This document shows, one piece after another, positions 43,440 to 53,689 of a DNA stretch of 64,000 bases. How positions within the stretch are numbered: the first letter of the stretch is position 1; each line of letters begins with the position of its first letter. The notes below the pieces were generated by a model. That model saw nothing but the letters and a program-made list of their open reading frames with translations, was not told where the DNA came from and did not search any database. The DNA comes from Phytophthora hibernalis. Taxonomy: Eukaryota; Oomycota; Peronosporomycetes; Peronosporales; Peronosporaceae. The DNA is taken from contig JAAKBF010000062.1 in assembly GCA_012656075.1 (NCBI GenBank), forward strand, positions 248,001-312,000, given 5' to 3'. The position numbers and the translations under genes are program-made.

Positions 43440-43489
43440 CAGGGGCTAATGGTAATTCAAATATACATAATATTTTCGGGTATTGGTAG
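43440..43489. mobile_element. Other end of the hAT-like element
   Basis: Fifty bases beginning CAGGGGCTAATGGTAATTCA and ending GGTAG, next to the copia-2 5' LTR. It is the partner of the end at 39,436, placed here by inversion. Confidence 0.8.
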
Positions 43490-43954
43490 TCTTGCGATTG
43501 CACTTCGTCGTCTGCTCGGCTGGGTACCTCTAGGCACACGTCCTGCGCATGCCGGGCGTGTGGCCTGTGGGGGCAGCTATTGGGGAGACACGAACGGTGT
43601 AATCTGATTGGCGGATATTTTGGCATCGCGCACGGTGATTGGGCGGATGGCTTCAACTTGCACATCAGATGGTGATTTGCATATACATTGACGAGACCGA
43701 CCGTGTCCGTTGCAGTTTGGTGTTTCCGTTGCAGTATACAAATCGCATATGATTGTATACGCGGACCGTGTCCGTTGCAGTTTGGTGTGTCCGTTGCATA
43801 ATTGGATCAAGTGAAAACAGGGAGATAGGAGAACTACATGTGTAGGAGAGAGCAAGCAGGACTAGGACGTCTAACTCAATGGAAATGGAACTCACTTTCG
43901 GATTTCCTTCCTACCCCTCATCTCGACTTCCAAGCTACGTCTACATTCGCAATT
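43490..43954 (+). repeat. 5' LTR of copia-2
   Basis: 465 bases; flanked on the left by GGTAG. On the right is GGATATGAGCCC, a possible primer-binding site related to the initiator-tRNA type TGGTATCAGAGC used by copia elements. Contains direct duplicates of CGTGTCCGTTGCAGTTTGGTG. Confidence 0.85.
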
Positions 43955-46790
43955 GGATATGAGCCCAAGCTACGCTGACACCGTCAAACTCGTGGTTGGC
44001 AACTACTTCCACTGGGAGTTCAACATGAGGATAAAGCTCTCGCGCAAGGGACTACTGGCTCACATCATCAAGCCGAAGTTCGACGCGCTGAGCGATCGCT
44101 CCACGGCACAATGGAAGATGGACGATCTGAAAGCCCTTGGTGTGATCGCTGGAGACGTGAGTCTCACATACCAAGTCTACATCCGTGGAGCGACATCGGC
44201 TGTCGACTCGTGGCACATGCTCGAGGAGCAGTTCAACCGGAACACGCTGAAGAACCGACTCCTCGTCACCATGAAGTTGCACAACTTCAAGATGGAGTCC
44301 GGTACGCGGTTCGCGGTTCACGTGGACCAGTTCAAGGAGATCGTCTTGCAGATGGAGACGATCGGTGAGCCTTTGGATGAAACCCGACAGCTCGTGTTGC
44401 TGCTCGGTAGTCTGACGGATGAGTACCGGATGATCAGTACCGTCCTCGAGAACATGACGTTGGCGTACGCGATCCAAGCCCTCTCTGGTTTTGAAGCCTC
44501 GGATGAATCGCTGATGGACGGGACGTCTGTCACACTGTCGGATGTTCTGTACATCCCTGAGGTTGATGGAAGCCTAATCTTGGTAGCGAAGCTGGCCGAG
44601 AAAAACGTCGTGGCGGAGTTCAGCAAGAACAAGTGTGTCTTTCGCTTTGGCGACGTAAACGTCATGGAGGCCAAGCGATGTGGAAATGTCTACAAGCTGA
44701 AGACAGTGGGGACGAAGTATGTCGTGCTGCAACGACACCTCGTAAGGAGCCGTGGAGCGTGTTGCACGCACGCCTAGGTCACATCCTGTACAAGCGCTAC
44801 GAGCAGCTACTCACCATGGCAGATGGGTTGCCGCGGGTTATGGAAGCACCTACGACTGCGGACGTTTGTGCAGGTTGCTGCATGGGAAAGATGCACGAGG
44901 ACAACTTCCCTCGCAAGCCCGAAAGACCGTCAAGAGTGCGGGACTCCTGGACCTTGTCCACTCTGACGTGATGGGACCAATGCAGACGAAGACACCGGGA
45001 GATTGTATGTACGTCGTCATGTTTATCGACGACTACGCACGTCACGTCACGGTGTACTTCATGAAGAAGAAGTCGGAAGTCTTGGCGAAGTTCAAAATGT
45101 TCAAGGCCGATTTGGAAAACGCTACCGGTCAACAAGATCAAGCGTCTCCGCTCGGACAATGGCGGAGAGTATACGGGTCAACTCTTCAAAGAGTACCTGA
45201 CCAAGGAAGGCATCCGCCATGAGAAGACGGTGCCGTACACGCCTCAGCAGAATGGACTGGCTGAGCGCATGAACCGGAGCCTCGTCGAGATGGCTCGTTG
45301 CATACTCTATCACGAAGGCATCGACAAGAAGTGGTGGGCTGAAGTAGTCAACACGTCTGCGTGGATCATCAACAGTATTCCCAACACCGTGACTGTGAAG
45401 ACGCCGTACGAGATCGTGTACCAGAAGAAACCTCAGCTCAAGAACCTGAAGGTGTTTGGTGCACTTGGCTACGCATACATTGCTGACGAGAAGCGCCGCA
45501 ACCTGGACGCCAAGGCTTTCAAGTGCCGATTCATGGGCTACGAGGATGGTGTCAAAGGATACCGCGTACTCAATGTGGCCTCGGGAAAAGTACAAATCGT
45601 TCGCACTGTCAAGCTCGTGGAGACCACTAGCCCGGATGACTTCATGGCAGAGATCGATGATGAAGATAACGATGGCGGGAATGATGTCACTGTCCCTAAA
45701 GCTACTACTCCGAGCTATGAACCGTCGCAAACTCTCACCATGAGATGATCCCACTTCAACATGAGGTGGTTACAGAAGGCGCAATCGTTTCTGTCCCGGA
45801 TCATCCGATGATCACTCGCTCGCGTGCTCGACACATTGAAGAGACCAACGATCCGGAGGAAGCTGGAGGACGTAAGAAGCAGGTTGTTGCTCATTCTGCC
45901 ATTGGAAACAAGCGTCAAAAGGTGACCCAGGGTCGTGTCATCCCAAGCGACGAGCTGCTCGCCATTGAAGCGCAATGAGAAGGGGCAAGTCGTTCGTCAC
46001 AAGGCTCACCTGGTTGCCAAAGGGTACTCGCAACGTCATGGTATCGATTACGAGGAAACGTACTCGCCGGTGGCTTACTTGAACTCGATCCGTGCAAAGC
46101 TGGCAAAGTGCTGCGCGGACGGAATGGAGATCGAGCAGTGTGACATCGACACCTCGTTTCTGTATGGCAAGCTTGAAGAGGAGATCTACATGGAACTTCC
46201 ACAAGGTCTTCGAGAGCTTCTGACGTTGGCTAATGCTGAAGGCGAGGACGACGTCGTGTGTCTACTGCTACAAAGTCTGTACGGGCTCAAGCAGGCGTCT
46301 CGTGTATGGAACGAGACCATTGACAAGCACCTCAAGGACATGGGATTTACAGCTGCTGATGCTGACCCGTGCGTCTACACGAGAGGAGATGGAGACGACG
46401 AGTGCGTGGTGTGCCTCTACGTTGATGACATGTTGATTGCATCGCGTGAGAAAGCTGTTATTGCGTCAGTGAAGGCCGGGATCGCCGAGAAGTTCCGGAT
46501 TAAGGACCTCGGAAGGGAACGTTTCATTCTCGGCATCGAGATTGACTACAACATGGAGCGCAGATCATTGACCATCAGTCAGCAGGCGTACACGACGTCG
46601 ATCATCAAGAAGTTCGGTCAAGAAAACGCAAAGTCGTGCCTGACACCACTGGAACCTGGTGTACATCTGACCAAGGCTGACGAGGCACAGACTGAAGAAG
46701 ACAATGCCAATATGAAGTCGAAGCCTTAGCGATCGCGTGTGGGAAGTCTGATGTACTTGGCGTGCGGAACGCGCCCCGACATTTCGGTAG
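43953..46790 (+). pseudogene. copia-2 5' half: Gag, integrase, reverse transcriptase
   Basis: Gag from 43,953 or 43,959 (FHWEFNMRIKLSRKGLLAHI) runs to about 44,500, where it jumps directly to the end of the protease region (TSVTLSDVLYIPEVDGSL), so about 150-200 residues including the zinc knuckle are deleted. Integrase: LHARLGHI, DVCAGCCMGKM (zinc region), MFIDDYARHVTVYF (Asp), LRSDNGGEYTG in a shifted frame (Asp), TPQQNGLAERMNRSL (Glu, about 45,250). RT: IEQCDIDTSFLYGKLEEEIY, SLYGLKQASRVWNE, CVVCLYVDDMLIAS (YVDD), then a stop after KSKP (46,729) and RSRVGSLMYLACGTRPDIS to 46,790. The rest is at 41,974-42,590 reversed. Confidence 0.85.
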
Positions 46791-46975
46791 ACTCCTGTTA
46801 CAGGTGACCTGTAGCCCCAGGTCATTCTTGCGTAGCCCTTCCTCTCGTCGGTGGAAAGCGTCTTCATGGCGCGCAAACCCCTCATTCTGGGCGTCCAGCG
46901 CCTCCTGCACCTCGAACATCTGCCGACGTTTTTCGAGCAGTCGAGTAGCTGGCGAGATGTGAACAAGCGTCAAAG
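46791..46975 (-). pseudogene. CCDC42/CFAP73-like coiled-coil protein, N-terminal fragment
   Basis: Minus strand: SPATRLLEKRRQMFEVQEAL, DAQNEGFARHEDAFHRREEG, LRKNDLGLQ, then loss of match at 46,791. This is the start of the DUF4200 coiled coil of CCDC42/CFAP73 proteins, and its natural continuation (LIKFNKFL) is at 42,591 on the plus strand. Upstream exons, if any, are not visible. See the inversion finding. Confidence 0.7.
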
Positions 46976-47429
46976 CTTACATATGAACTTGCGCAAGTTA
47001 TTCCCGCCGATTAACGTTATCCTGACTTTTCAAGTCAGGATAACTATATTCCAGGAACAACTTCTTAGCCAATGAATGAAGTGTATTCAGCCTAAGGGTT
47101 AGGTCGGAAAATGTTTTACTGTCTTATTCCAGATATTCCTATATCCAGAGTCCACCAGGATTGCAACGAGGTCTGAATCCTTGCATTTCGCATACCTTTC
47201 GTAATACGATATGAACACTTCAGCAAATACGGTAAGCTTTAAAACCCAGCTATACTTTATAACCGGATCGATTATTTTTTTGTGGCGGTTGAACCATCCG
47301 CAGAAGATAACGACAAAATACCTCTATGATATGGTATCACTTATAATCGTATTTTACCTGCAGCAGATGATTTATCCAGACCGTTCGAGCAACATTTTGG
47401 ATGTTTTTCTCTGAAAGGTAGCCCCATCC
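46976..47429. other. Unassigned sequence between CCDC42-like fragment and hAT right arm
   Basis: AT-rich; contains a perfect small hairpin CCTGACTTTTCAAGTCAGG at 47,022-47,040. May include the 5' flank of the CCDC42-like gene. No coding region visible. Confidence 0.35.
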
Positions 47430-49075
47430 GCATGAACACCATGTGTGAAGGCGAGCTGCAGCTTGCTCATGCGTATTCGATCTATCCGACAACAGCGCTG
47501 CTGCTCAATGACGGCGAGGTATTATATCGTTTCATGTACCCATGAGCATGTGCGGCTGCACGACTGGAGCGGACTTATTCCTCCAACCTCACCCTATGTG
47601 CGTGGTGCATGGTACTCCATCCGGACACCAAGCTTCGCTAGCGCAAGGCTCCGCACTGTGGCTATATTCCCGAGGGACACTCAGTCAAATGTACTACCTG
47701 AATAGAATATTATGAAGTCTTGTACATATCTGTATCATATACAGATTAACCTGGCACACCTGATAGCATCCGTGGACAACGGCCGTATCAGGTATAGCAA
47801 TACTATCATATTTGGCAGAAGACGGTAGCGATTGTCCAAGCTACAACCACCACTTGATGCAAAACAGCAGTAACCATCTGATACTACGGTACTACATTTT
47901 GCTGCCCGAGCACCCTGAACTCGATGAAAAGCTGCTGAAAGACCTTTGGAAGCTACAGCTACGAGTGCCCGAGGACATTTGTCTCGACCAAGAAGAGAAA
48001 ACTACTCAGACATCCATTACGAACTACTTTAACCCCGGCTAGGTAGTATCAAATCCCGCCAAATTGGCTATCAGATATCAGGTTTGATAGGTATCAGATT
48101 TACTCCATACATTTAACTGACTACCACGTCGGTGGACCGACTTCGTATCAGATATAGCAGTGTATCAGGCTTGTCAGGTATCATTTAGGACAGGTTAATC
48201 TGTATTATGCTGATGCACGTGCGTATATTATGCATACCGTACTGCCCTATATGCGCTGGTAAAGGGCTCATCTTCTGTGCGTAGCTCTTCACCCTGCAAG
48301 ACGTAGCGACCCCACAGCATTGTCCCGTGGAGTTCCTAGTGGTCACGAAGGAACTGCTCATCATCGCCTCCACGACGGTCACAACCGAGGCTGCATTGCC
48401 CAAGGTCTTCAAACACTCAAGAAGTACGGCGTGGGTTTCGTGGCTACTCGTTCTACTTGGACAGTTCGACCCGCTCTACCGGTCACTGACCTCTGTGTTC
48501 AAGCTTCGGGTGCTGACAAATCCGTCGGTGAACAAATTCCCAGGGTAGTTTTGCTCAAGGTCTCGGCTCATGGTGTGGCCTGACATCATTGTCGTCGCCT
48601 CATGTGTAGCACGTTGTTGTGCTGGGGCCAGCTGGAGTAGTCGATGGTGCGGATGCCCTTGGCCGTCGATTGCGTAGTATGCCAATTATGTTGGTGGGCC
48701 TACATGTAGTAAATACCTGTTCCCTGCATATATTATGCATAAATATCTGTCTCGGATATTATGCATACCCCTGCATTTATTATGCATACCGTATTCCACG
48801 TGAATATTACAAGTAATAGCATATTGTACTTAAGTACTCCGCAGTAAGTACGAGTTATGGAAAGGTTTATATATTTGGATGGCGGGCTGAGGATACACCC
48901 GGAGGAGCTTCTACTAACGTGCACATCTATAGGAAAATCGCGCACGAGTAAATGAGCATCGCATCGTCAGTGCTGCCCAGTGTTTAGCCAACTTCTGCGG
49001 TTGCCCTAGTGCCGCCGACCAACGAGGTCTGTTAATATAAATGCGAGTGATCACTAATCTTTTTCGTTTTAGGTG
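47430..49075. mobile_element. Inverted second copy of the hAT-like element (inner part)
   Basis: Reverse complement of about 39,740-41,382 with only scattered differences (for example the two 76-codon frames encode the same peptide). Continues after the MULE at 53,026-53,113 and is cut at 53,113, so it lacks its outermost 110 bases. The inverted arms enclose 6 kb. Confidence 0.85.
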
Positions 49076-49765
49076 GACAAGGTGGTAGAATCACATGAAA
49101 GTGTGGTTTTGACACACAAAGTGCATTTTTTCACATCGGGATGGGGTGGTCTCACATAGCTTTGTGGTATTAATAGCTTCACAAAGAACCCTGGTATTAT
49201 CACACAGAAGCGTGGCCAATCACACAAAAGTTGACGGATCCACACCAGCACAAAACCTGGCCAACCAACAGTATTTCTGACCAATCGACGACTCGTATTT
49301 TACCAATGGAGTCCATTTAATCTGCATACAGTCGGACCAGGCATCGAACACCAGCTATACCTTAGCGGTGACAGCTCTGCCGCGAGGCTCCGAGGGCAAT
49401 ACGTGTGCTCATGACTAGTACGGTTCTTATTCAGGTGGTGTAGGTGGTGATAGATGTCTACTGACAATGCTAAGTCTATTTCCGTGTATTTCGTGTCGTA
49501 CATGGCCTACGGGGGCCACAGCTCGACGGTGACAGCTCGAACGCGAGGCTCCGAGAGTTACCCGAAAGCGAGCGACGGGTACGGGGTTTGTACATGTTGA
49601 GCAGGTTCAATGTGATGATTAACTACGATGCTGTAACGGCGTACGTGTGTATTCTGGTAAGATGACTCGAAGTGTGTGTTGGAAACGGATATTAAGAGAA
49701 TGAAAGGATCTATTTCGAATTGTGGTTTTGTAACGTGATTAAGATGGACGCTATGGCACTATGTA

Positions 49766-50650
49766 CACTCCGCACCAGGTTAAATCAGCCACTCCTATTT
49801 GCTACTGCAACTCTGTCAATATTTCGAGTTGACGCTCGATGTTTGGATATGTTCGATCTATGATTGGTGGAAATACGCTACTTGTGTTAACGCGCTGGTT
49901 TTAGCAATCCTTGGCATGGCTCCCATTCAAGTGGTCATTTTGGCACTGCGCCAGATTAAATCAGCCATGTAGGTACATACAAAAATCAAGTATATCTTTA
50001 GGATGGTGAAATTGGTAGTACGTCTTGTTACCTTTCTTGACTATGACTTCAAAGCAGCAGCGGCGCATTGATTCAATGAGAGACATTAGCAAGCCAGTAT
50101 GAATAGCTTCCCAAGCCTCAAACAGTACAGCCTTTAATGGACCACAATTCCCTTTCGGATTTAGATCTGATGCATTAGAGGGCAATATATCGACCACTGA
50201 CCCCAGCGTAGGTAGAGACGTTCGATTCGTCCGCGCTCGCTCTCCGTCAGCCTTGGCTTCTTCGTGGTGGGTGTGGGATGCTTCTATACAGGTGGAGGAG
50301 GCTTCGCCTTAGGTAGAGGGGGCTTCCTCGTCCCTCGCAGCTTGCGAAATGACCCCATCAGCTCTCCATCCAGGCGTGTGTACCTGTACTCCATACACTA
50401 CCAATTTCACCATCCTAAAGATATACTTGATTTTTGTATGTACCTACATGGTTGATTTAATCTGGCGCAGGGCCAAAATGGCCACTTTTATGGGAGCCAT
50501 GCCAAGGATTGCTAAAACCAGCGCGTTAACACAAGTAGCGTATTTCTACCAATCATAGATCGAACATATCCAAACAGCGAGCGTCAACTCGAAATATTGA
50601 CAGAGTTACAGTAGCAACTAGGGGTGGCTGATTTGACCTGTCGTGGAGTG
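49766..50650. mobile_element. Tc1/mariner-derived foldback element inside the MULE
   Basis: Inverted repeats of about 255 bases (49,766-50,020; 50,395-50,650), outer end CACTCC...GGTTAAATCAGCCAC, flanked by TA at 49,764-49,765 and 50,651-50,652. The 375-base centre keeps, on the minus strand (50,197-50,040), ILPSNASDLNPKGN (the SPDLNPIEN block with the third catalytic residue lost), FEAWEAIHTGLLMSLIESM and RCCFEVIVKKGN, the C-terminus of a Tc1/mariner transposase. Non-autonomous. Confidence 0.85.
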
Positions 50651-50659
50651 TAGCTCTTC

Positions 50660-52477
50660 GGCTTGTCACCTACCACGCAACAGCGCTGAACCATTCTTAC
50701 GGGGGCGTCCCACCACGGAGGCTCCTAGAGCTACAGCTCGGGATCGCTTTCTTGCAACTGAACGATTCATCAAAACTTCTCGTCCCATTGAGTCAACTAG
50801 TGCAGAGCACTGCATAGCAAACAGTAAGTGGATGCAGTAAGCGAGCTTGACCCAGTATTTACAGCTGCATGTCCGTCTTACAACATCAACTGCCCAGCCG
50901 ATTGGTGGTTGGCTCTCTATTTCCATGCGCGCATAGTTCACACCAAGCTGAGCAGTCAAAGCAAGATATTCTTCTGTACGCCTTTTGGCGGGTACAAACA
51001 CGCGTTTGGCGGGTTTTGTCATTACGCACCCTCGCTGTACTGGAAATCGAGGTTCTCTATGAGTAGCTTGCCACGGGCAAGTTCTCGCATCCGTGTAGCT
51101 AGTGTAGTTGAAGGCTCCACAGTATCACGAAAAGTGTTTCCACTTATAGTTTCACTAGTGGCACACTGAGAGGAGACGGATCAACGTTCCGGTCTTCAAC
51201 TTTAAATGCAGTGAATAGTGCTGTTTGATGTGTCTGTTGAACTGCTCAACCGGGTTATTTGTGGTGGCAAAACCCGGCTGAGTCCAACAACACTGCCATA
51301 TGTAGTAGCGCTTGCTAAACCATTCCTGCGCGAAATATGTTGAGAACCCCGGAGGATCCGGAAGATCAATCCACCGCTTTCGAGATTGGTCTGCTAGCTG
51401 TAGAAACTCTTCTTTCGATAAAATTCATGTTGTAAATGTCGCGTCTAATTGTTGCCGCTGTCACGTCTGGCATTGTTTTTAGGCGCTTGTTCACGTTCAG
51501 GAAATTGTAGTTTGACGTTGGCCCAAACACCGTTTGCAGTGCGTTGAACTGAGCATCGTCCGCATCGCCCATGATGTGTGCCACTTGAATGGATTTCCCG
51601 GTCACAATGGTAAATAACTTGCTGAACGCAGCCAGCGCAGCTGTGAATACGGCCTCAGTAGTTTGCGACACAATGCAAAACGCCACTAGGTGAAATGTCC
51701 GACAGCAATCTGAGATTCCAATCACTAACACAGGGTAACCTTTCTGTGAGAGCTTGTACGTAGCATCGGTGCGCAATATAAAACTCCCAGGAGGACGGTC
51801 AAGCCGTCTAAGGAGAGATTTCGTGGTCACCCCAACGATGAACGGCTTCTTGTCCGTCCCGTTTCCGGGATCCGCGTTGCCATCTATGTCATAATTCCAC
51901 GTGAAGGTTGTCGGCTCGTTTTCGTTATCAGTCCACGACGGATTCACCCTTTCGCGCACGAGCGAAGTGATGTCTTGCACTCGATCGTGGTTGCCCAGTT
52001 TTTTCTTTGCGTAATTGTAAACGAAGTTCTGGACAGTTGACAGTGCAGGCATCTCGTCACACGGAATATCAAACTTGATGCGCAAGCCATTCCGGATGCG
52101 GAGGGGTTTGAGTCCTTCCGCTGCCATCATTTTACAGTACTGCTTGTGAGTCTTCTTTAACCCACGGGTTGTAGTCTCTTTTGCATTAGAGAGGTGCTCG
52201 CCATCCACGTAAATCGACACCAAGCTTGAATTACTACACGTCGTCATTTCCCCCTCCATTTACAATCTATCCCAGGAAACATTGCTTTGCACGCTTTCGA
52301 CGTGCAATCAAGCCTCTTATACCGCATCGGATGCGGTATACCTACGGCGCACATCGTGCAATTCACGAGTTGACTCTTGCCTGAACGGGGCAATTTTCCT
52401 TCACCAACCATATCTTCGGCATCTGTCGCAGGAACCAGCAACGCTAGCTCGCGCCACGGAATCGGCGGCGCCATCAC
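50660..52477 (-). pseudogene. MULE transposase with SWIM zinc finger, frameshifted
   Basis: Minus strand. N-terminal part (52,477-52,244) has a Cys/His pattern (CTMCAVG...CTSKACKAMFP) like a FLYWCH/FAR1 zinc-binding domain. The core (52,259-51,366) has FILRTDATYKLSQKGYPVLV (first Asp) and AHIMGDADDAQFNAL (second Asp); after a frame change near 51,410, FATTNNPVEQFNRHIK (Glu, about 51,255). After a second change, and a TAA about 51,022, comes TCSCKYWVKLAYCIHLLFA, a CxCxnCxH SWIM finger, and VGRPRKNG. So the DDE triad is complete, but two or three frame breaks and a stop inactivate it. Function: cut-and-paste transposition. Confidence 0.8.
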
Positions 52478-53025
52478 AGACTACCTGAAATGAAAACGGA
52501 TACGATTCACTAGAACTCCTGCTGCCGAATACATTGGCGGAGCATCGTAGTTAGTTAACGCCCACAACCTTCACCAACACCAAAGGTACCGCACCAGTCA
52601 CACTCACAAGTATTGCCCTTGGAGCTTTGCGTCAGAGCTCCCCGGCGGAGCTGTGGCCTCCTGTATGGCGTCTGCAACCTGAAATGCACATACATAGTCG
52701 TAGCATCAACGTTAAACATCTCTCGTAACCTGAACTTCTTGCATAACCACCGTACCAGTCGCGCACACAAGTATTACCCTCGGAGCCTCGCAGTGAAGGT
52801 GTCGATCTGTGGCCTCGTGTGTGTGTGCGTGCAGTCTTCGACTGCAGGGCTGCTCGTTGAGAATGGTCGCTGTTGCAGTATTAGAGTGTAGTTGCACGTT
52901 TGGGGTTCACGTGCCAGATGAAGCGTAAGCATGGCGCCCTCTGTGTGGCGCCTGTCGCTTACCTGTGTGAAAATACCACTTTTTGTGTGATACCTCTGAT
53001 TCGGCTGTGCTTTTCCTATTTCGTC

Positions 53026-53113
53026 TTTTAGGTGTGTTTTGATTAGTTGAAACTGATTATTGCGTAATCATTTTGGAAATATCAAATATTCGAACATATT
53101 CGCCAAGTAGAAG
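53026..53113. mobile_element. Outer stub of the inverted hAT-like copy
   Basis: Continues the inverted hAT sequence after the MULE (GATTATTGCGTAATCATTTT) and lacks about 118 bases present in the left arm between two ATATTTG words. It stops at 53,113, where the large palindrome begins inside gypsy Gag. Confidence 0.75.
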
Positions 53114-53598
53114 ATCGGATCTCGAAGTAGGAACTCGTCCAAGTTCTTCCGATGATACATATACTCCAGTGATCCTTCTTTCCAGAGTAACACCGATTCA
53201 CCACGATCTTCGGTCTCTGACTCTGAGGCCTTCAATTTCTTCCGCGCAGCTTTGTTCTTCTTCTTCTTCGTGGTGGATCTTGGCACTGGTGGGTTTGCGA
53301 ATAAATATGGTTCAGGCTTAACCTTTACCTCATCACTCTGCGGGGTCCCCGAAGGGACCTGGGGAGGAGATAGAGGTTTCTCTTCTAGATCCGGGTCTGG
53401 GTCTACCTCTTCTTGTCTGTCGACAGAGCTCCTCTCAGGACTCTGTCGATCTGCGGATCTTGTTTCATTCAGCGTCGTCGTCGTCGATCCGATCTCCGAT
53501 GACGCTTGTTCCCCTGGTTCTTTCTTCACTTGCACATCTTCTTCGGCGAACTCACGGTGAAATCCGGAGTCGCCAAGCGATCCAGGCACGCGCACCAT
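53114..53598 (-). pseudogene. Gypsy Gag N-terminal segment, left arm
   Basis: Minus-strand frame from 53,598 (MVRVPGSLGDSGFHREF) through RSTTKKKKNKAARKKLKA to YHRKNLDEFLLRDP, where it is cut at 53,114. Homologous to gypsy-1 Gag. Without frame change along its length, unlike the right-arm copy. Confidence 0.7.
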
Positions 53599-53689
53599 CC
53601 GTCAAAATCTGGTTAAGACGGGATCCAACTTCCCAACAGCGCCCGAACACCAACTAACGGAGGGGGTACCCCGATCCGCGATTTGCTGA

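Larger units (their letters stand above)
49076..53025. mobile_element. MULE (Mutator-like) transposon with 9-bp target duplication
   Basis: TTTTAGGTG flanks both ends (49,067-49,075 and 53,026-53,034), and removing the element rebuilds the hAT sequence as found at 39,735-39,760. Ends are imperfect inverted repeats starting GAC (about 13 of 20), with CACACAAA and TTTTTCACA words shared. Longer diverged inverted segments occur inside (49,340-49,560 against 52,610-52,830: GCGAGGCTCCGAGGG and complement). It carries a transposase on the minus strand and a Tc1/mariner derivative at 49,766-50,650. Length 3,950 bases. Confidence 0.88.

Noticed and set aside
39436..43489. Two independent truncated effector genes at 39.2 and 43.4 kb
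   Set aside because: The shared 8-base CTTGGAGG, paired CAGGGGCTA ends and exactly complementary coding parts fit one gene split by a transposon and inversion better.
46565..46973. Longer minus-strand frames over the copia-2 RT end
   Set aside because: Only the coiled-coil part (46,791-46,973) has family resemblance; the rest is antisense of reverse transcriptase.
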